This document shows, in pieces, positions 61,159 through 64,000 of a stretch of DNA of 64,000 nucleotides. The position numbers and the translations under genes were made by a program. The stretch is from UBA3103 sp002365855 (lineage in GTDB: Bacteria > Bacillota > Desulfotomaculia > Desulfotomaculales > Pelotomaculaceae). How positions within the stretch are numbered: position 1 is the first letter of the stretch; each line of letters begins with the position of its first letter. The stretch is taken from assembly GCA_030627625.1 (NCBI GenBank), contig DAOURR010000001.1, positions 1 through 64,000 on the forward strand. The letters run 5' to 3'. Under the pieces are notes generated by a model. The model was given only the letters and a program-made list of their open reading frames with translations. It was not told the origin of the DNA and did not search any database.

Positions 61159-62460
61159 TTCTGTTGTAAAATCGATTTCCAGTCGCCTGATAGTGTTATT
61201 TTCATATTCGGTTATAGTAAACCGTAGATTTTGGTGCGCCACACTTTGTCCCAATTCCGGCCTTTTATGAGATTTTTCCAGAAACCAGCCGCCTAGGGTA
61301 AAAACACCATCTGCTTTCAAGGACTGGTCGAATTTCCGGTTGAAATCAGCTATGGGTAACCTGGCATCAAGGGAGTACCGGCCGTTATCCAGTTCTTCAA
61401 TGATATTTCGTTCCTCGTCATGCTCATCCTGTATCTCACCTACAATTTCTTCTAAAATGTCTTCAATAGTTAAAAGGCCAGCTGTACCACCGTATTCATC
61501 CACTACTACCGCTAGTTGGGTATGGTTTTTTTGCATTTTCTTTAAAATCTCGTCAATGGAGGTCAGTTCGGTAACGATCATGACCTTGCGCAGGGATTGT
61601 TTTAGAAACCCTTCCAATTGAATCATCGTCAGGTTTGTCTGCCCGCCAAAACATAAATCCTTGGTGTTTACATAGCCTATAATCTGGTCTTTATCGCCGT
61701 CACAAACAGGGTAACGGGCATATTTTTCTTCTGTCATGATTTTTAAATTCTTTTCCCAGCTAAGGTTAGTATAGAGGCAGACCATATCAGTACGTGGAAC
61801 CATCACTTCGCTGGCAACCCTGTCGGCAAAGTGGAGGGAGTTTCTGGCAAAAAGCAACTCGGATTGGGTAATTTCACCCCCCTCGTGGCTCTGTAAAAGA
61901 ATCATTCGAATCTCTTCCTCAGAATGAATCTGGTGGTGTTCAGAAACCGACTGAAGGCCCATAAACTTTACGATTGCCCTTGCAGAACCATTTAGCAACC
62001 AGATGGCCGGATACATAATTTTATAAAACCAAATCAGGGGTGACGAGACCCACATGGTTACTTGTTCTGCCCGCTGTATGGCAAGGGTTTTGGGAGCTAG
62101 CTCCCCAACCACCACATGCAGAAAGGAAATAGTTGAAAAACCGATAATAAAGGACAACCCTTCAACTACTGGGGGTGAAAAATTGAAATATAAAAATAAC
62201 GGCTCTATAACGTCAGAAACAGCTGGTTTTCCAATCCAGCCCAGGGCTAGGGCAGTGAGGGTTATTCCCAACTGGCAGGCGGATAGGTAACCGTCCAGGT
62301 TATGGATCACCTTGTTTGCTGTAATAGCCTTTTTGTTACCTTCCTGAATCAATTGCAATATGCGCGAATCACGAACCTTAACGATGGCAAATTCAGCGGC
62401 CACAAAAAAAGAGGTTAGCGCAATAAGTAACACTACTAGTATTAGATTAACAAACGACAA
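61144..62460 (-). CDS. CNNM/CorC-family transporter (hemolysin-C-like), second copy
   Basis: A paralogue of the gene at 59730 with the same order of domains: DUF21 ([37 protein letters not shown]), a CBS pair ([38 protein letters not shown]) and CorC_HlyC ([16 protein letters not shown]). ATG 62478 has no ribosome binding site, while AAAGGA inside that stretch is nine bases before TTG 62460; I prefer the latter (438 residues). The two copies differ clearly, so this is not a recent duplication. Confidence 0.9.
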   Translation of the reverse strand: MSFVNLILVVLLIALTSFFVAAEFAIVKVRDSRILQLIQEGNKKAITANKVIHNLDGYLSACQLGITLTALALGWIGKPAVSDVIEPLFLYFNFSPPVVEGLSFIIGFSTISFLHVVVGELAPKTLAIQRAEQVTMWVSSPLIWFYKIMYPAIWLLNGSARAIVKFMGLQSVSEHHQIHSEEEIRMILLQSHEGGEITQSELLFARNSLHFADRVASEVMVPRTDMVCLYTNLSWEKNLKIMTEEKYARYPVCDGDKDQIIGYVNTKDLCFGGQTNLTMIQLEGFLKQSLRKVMIVTELTSIDEILKKMQKNHTQLAVVVDEYGGTAGLLTIEDILEEIVGEIQDEHDEERNIIEELDNGRYSLDARLPIADFNRKFDQSLKADGVFTLGGWFLEKSHKRPELGQSVAHQNLRFTITEYENNTIRRLEIDFTTEENSG

Positions 62461-62555
62461 TTTTTTTATTCCTTTCATACTTTAAATGGGCTTATTATGT
62501 TCATAAATATCCCTAAAAATACAATATATATAAATCAATACCTGGGTATTAACAA

Positions 62556-62588
62556 TTACATGCCGATGAGATCTGGTTGCTCTCGCAT
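62556..62588 (-). CDS. Possible 10-residue leader peptide upstream of CNNM gene
   Basis: On the minus strand CAGGAGG stands seven bases before ATG 62588, opening MREQPDLIGM and stopping at TAA. It ends about 80-95 bases before the CNNM start. Short translated leaders regulate some Mg2+ transporters, but there is no direct evidence here. Confidence 0.25.
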   Translation of the reverse strand: MREQPDLIGM

Positions 62589-62724
62589 GGCCGTATCCTC
62601 CTGACGGGAAAGAGCCGCTAATAGTTTAACCTGCTGTAGAGGGATCAAACTATTTACACTGATTATTCACACACCTCATCCAATTCGTTTTTATTTAAAT
62701 TTCACTAAAATTATTGTTGCATAG

Positions 62725-62764
62725 AAAAACCGCTTTCATACCTTGCTGCATGAAAGCGGTTTTT
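62725..62764. terminator. Strong terminator after the cysteine-rich gene
   Basis: A perfect 14-bp stem AAAAACCGCTTTCA / TGAAAGCGGTTTTT (62725-62738, 62751-62764). Its A/T ends make it work on either strand; the only nearby gene end is at 62848 on the minus strand. Confidence 0.85.
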
Positions 62765-62847
62765 GTCTAAACACTATTGAGACAATATGACTGCTGTTTA
62801 ACTGCTCGCTTCTTCTTTAACAGAGGCTTTTTAATAAAATATTTTCG

Positions 62848-63330
62848 CTAGCAGGGACAGCAGAAATCAAATGAAGAATAGTGCGCGATAACTTCAATCA
62901 CTACTTTTCTTTTTGAACAGAAATTTTTTTCTGGCAGTATGAAATAAAAATTGTCAATTCGGATGTTGCAGCATCCATCCCCGCTGGGAACAGCTATTTC
63001 CCTGGACCTGAAGCCCTTAACCTTCAATTCGTGTTTTTCCTGTTCGCAGACAAAGACACCGATTACCACTTTCCTGCCCCTGCACACATTTTTCAGCAGT
63101 ACACCGACATTCAAAAATCTTGCCTCACACTGAAGTTCTATTCCGGCACAATCTCCAACCGTAAGGTTTAGTGTTTCCTGACAGTACTCAAAAGTTGCCG
63201 GTTGAATAGCTTCACAGCAACAGTCCGCTGATATGATCGGGGTAAAGATTTTTTCTATGGATTCCGTGGCGGAAATACTTTCTTCTGTAGAATTGTCAAT
63301 AACATCCTTTTTATCGCTTTCGCTCATCAT
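62848..63330 (-). CDS. Cysteine-rich hypothetical protein, possibly spore-related
   Basis: A 160-residue protein with 14 cysteines, including CCC near residue 37, CC in GDGCCNIRI and a C-terminal FCCPC. An acidic, Ser/Thr-rich N-terminus of ~30 residues is followed by beta-rich segments (VGVLLKNVCRGRKVVIGVFVCE, RIDNFYFILPE, KRKVVIEVIAHYSSFDF) resembling a domain seen in uncharacterised Clostridia proteins. The cysteine clusters suggest disulfide cross-linking as in spore coat or appendage proteins; that is inference from composition and the neighbouring ylbJ. GGAGGTGAG precedes two ATGs (63330, 63327). Confidence 0.65.
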   Translation of the reverse strand: MMSESDKKDVIDNSTEESISATESIEKIFTPIISADCCCEAIQPATFEYCQETLNLTVGDCAGIELQCEARFLNVGVLLKNVCRGRKVVIGVFVCEQEKHELKVKGFRSREIAVPSGDGCCNIRIDNFYFILPEKNFCSKRKVVIEVIAHYSSFDFCCPC

Positions 63331-63360
63331 CTCACCTCCCTGCGATTTTTATATATTTAT

Positions 63361-64000
63361 TCATCTTATTCTAAAAGATGAGAAAAGCAGACACATGCGG
63401 TAAATCATTTGAAAGATAATCCCCAGTAAAATAAGGGCAGCCAGTAAAATGATAAAAATAAAAAAATATTTAACATTATAGGCAGCAAAACTGATGGTGT
63501 ATGGTAGCCCGCCGGTGGAGGCAGGCGCTGCCAGATCTTCCAATGGGCCGGTCCAAATGCAGGCAATATATGTATAAAGACCGGCCAGGACGCAATGAAC
63601 AACGCGTGACAGGATAAAAGGCAACATCCTGATATCAGTTTCTGAGATCATGCTGGCCGCCTGCGCATGAACAGAAATCCCGCTCCACGCCAGAATCATA
63701 CCTACAGCAACCACCTGCTGGATTAGAGGCGCCGCTGAATCGCTGGCAAGCTTTGAACCAATAGTCATCTCAAAAAGACCGCTTCCCAGCGCGGGAAAAA
63801 TCTCAGGCGAAAAACCCAGCGGCAGGAGAAAAATACCCAGGACTTTCGCCAGGGCGCCGATAAAACCGATAGTGTCCAACAACTTGATGATGACAGCAAA
63901 TAAAATAATGAAGCCGCCTATGTTGAGCAGGTTTCCCATAGAATTGCGAACTGCGTCGCCCATGATTTTACCCACAGGCCGGTTTTCGTTTCTCTGCACC
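63361..64000 (-). CDS. ylbJ: Sporulation integral membrane protein YlbJ, C-terminal part
   Basis: About 213 codons of a membrane protein that runs off the right edge; the N-terminal half is missing. It has at least five hydrophobic segments and nucleoside-recognition-like motifs (NIGGFIILFAVIIKLLD, FPALGSGLFEMTIGSKLAS, AWSGISVHAQAASMIS) typical of YlbJ (SpoVV). In Bacillus, SpoVV moves dipicolinic acid into the forespore. The GTG near 63999 is an internal codon, not the start. In Bacillus ylbJ follows coaD; here they are about 8 kb apart. Confidence 0.88.
   Translation of the reverse strand, partial: VQRNENRPVGKIMGDAVRNSMGNLLNIGGFIILFAVIIKLLDTIGFIGALAKVLGIFLLPLGFSPEIFPALGSGLFEMTIGSKLASDSAAPLIQQVVAVGMILAWSGISVHAQAASMISETDIRMLPFILSRVVHCVLAGLYTYIACIWTGPLEDLAAPASTGGLPYTISFAAYNVKYFFIFIILLAALILLGIIFQMIYRMCLLFSSFRIR

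Larger units (their letters stand above)
62479..62847 (-). other. Intergenic region upstream of second CNNM gene
   Basis: 369 bases. It holds a near-palindrome AATACC-TG-GGTATT near 62538-62551, a 10-codon ORF with a strong ribosome binding site on the minus strand (62556-62588) and the terminator of the cysteine-rich gene (62725-62764). Nothing else can be supported. Confidence 0.4.

Overview
The window looks like chromosome of an anaerobic, endospore-forming Clostridium-class Firmicute, most likely Peptococcaceae/Desulfotomaculales (Pelotomaculum- or Desulfotomaculum-like). The evidence is spore genes (two alpha/beta SASPs, germination protease gpr, ylbJ, a spore-type UV lesion endonuclease), anaerobic enzymes (tungsten-type aldehyde:ferredoxin oxidoreductase, ADP-forming acetyl-CoA synthetase, archaeal-type fructose-bisphosphatase, LL-diaminopimelate aminotransferase), strong Shine-Dalgarno sequences and many TTG/GTG starts. 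The genus is inference. No rRNA, tRNA, CRISPR array, prophage or complete IS element was recognised.

Layout. 1-6.9 kb: end of an unknown gene, an AhpF/TrxB-like flavoprotein, a SASP, a DUF2157/GDYXXLXY membrane pair, a Nudix protein, a ferritin-like protein and a hemerythrin-like protein with an 18-codon ORF between them, a small membrane protein, uvsE and HU. 6.9-10.9 kb: a minus-strand unit AOR - class II aldolase - unknown protein, divergent from a glutamate racemase homologue that lacks one catalytic cysteine. 11-19 kb: half-size TSUP permease, YchF-like GTPase, PflX-like radical SAM protein, an S-layer-anchored phosphodiester glycosidase with an attenuator-like leader, a cobalamin riboswitch with cobT, and FBPase. 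19-23 kb: holin-like protein, GyrI-like protein, dapL and an aspartate aminotransferase.

23.4-42.4 kb is a long co-directional block: yicC-remA-gmk-rpoZ-coaBC-priA-def-fmt-DUF116-rsmB-rlmN-fhaA-fhaB-PP2C-ftsW/rodA-pbp-pknB(PASTA)-rsgA-rpe. The order follows the ylo region of Bacillus subtilis, with an added FHA/FtsW/PBP module. It joins translation start and protein maturation, nucleotide and CoA synthesis, and a Ser/Thr kinase-phosphatase circuit next to peptidoglycan synthases.

42.4-45.5 kb: a secreted beta-propeller protein divergent from a short GntR regulator, with a perfect palindrome between them. 45.5-49.4 kb: an FMN riboswitch and the ribD-ribE-ribBA-ribH operon. 49.4-55.4 kb: rpmB, recG, a SASP convergent with its protease gene gpr, rsmD, coaD and a coiled-coil protein. 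55.4-58.5 kb: DRTGG/phosphotransacetylase-like ATPase with ADP-forming acetyl-CoA synthetase. 58.7-64 kb: ExoD-like protein, two convergent CNNM/CorC paralogues, a cysteine-rich protein and the 3' part of ylbJ.

Most of the window is conserved housekeeping. The least explained points are the Cys-to-Ser change in MurI, the AOR/aldolase pair, the leader before the SLH glycosidase, the palindrome and 12-bp repeats at the GntR locus, and very short ORFs with strong ribosome binding sites. I did not find a convincing large novel system.
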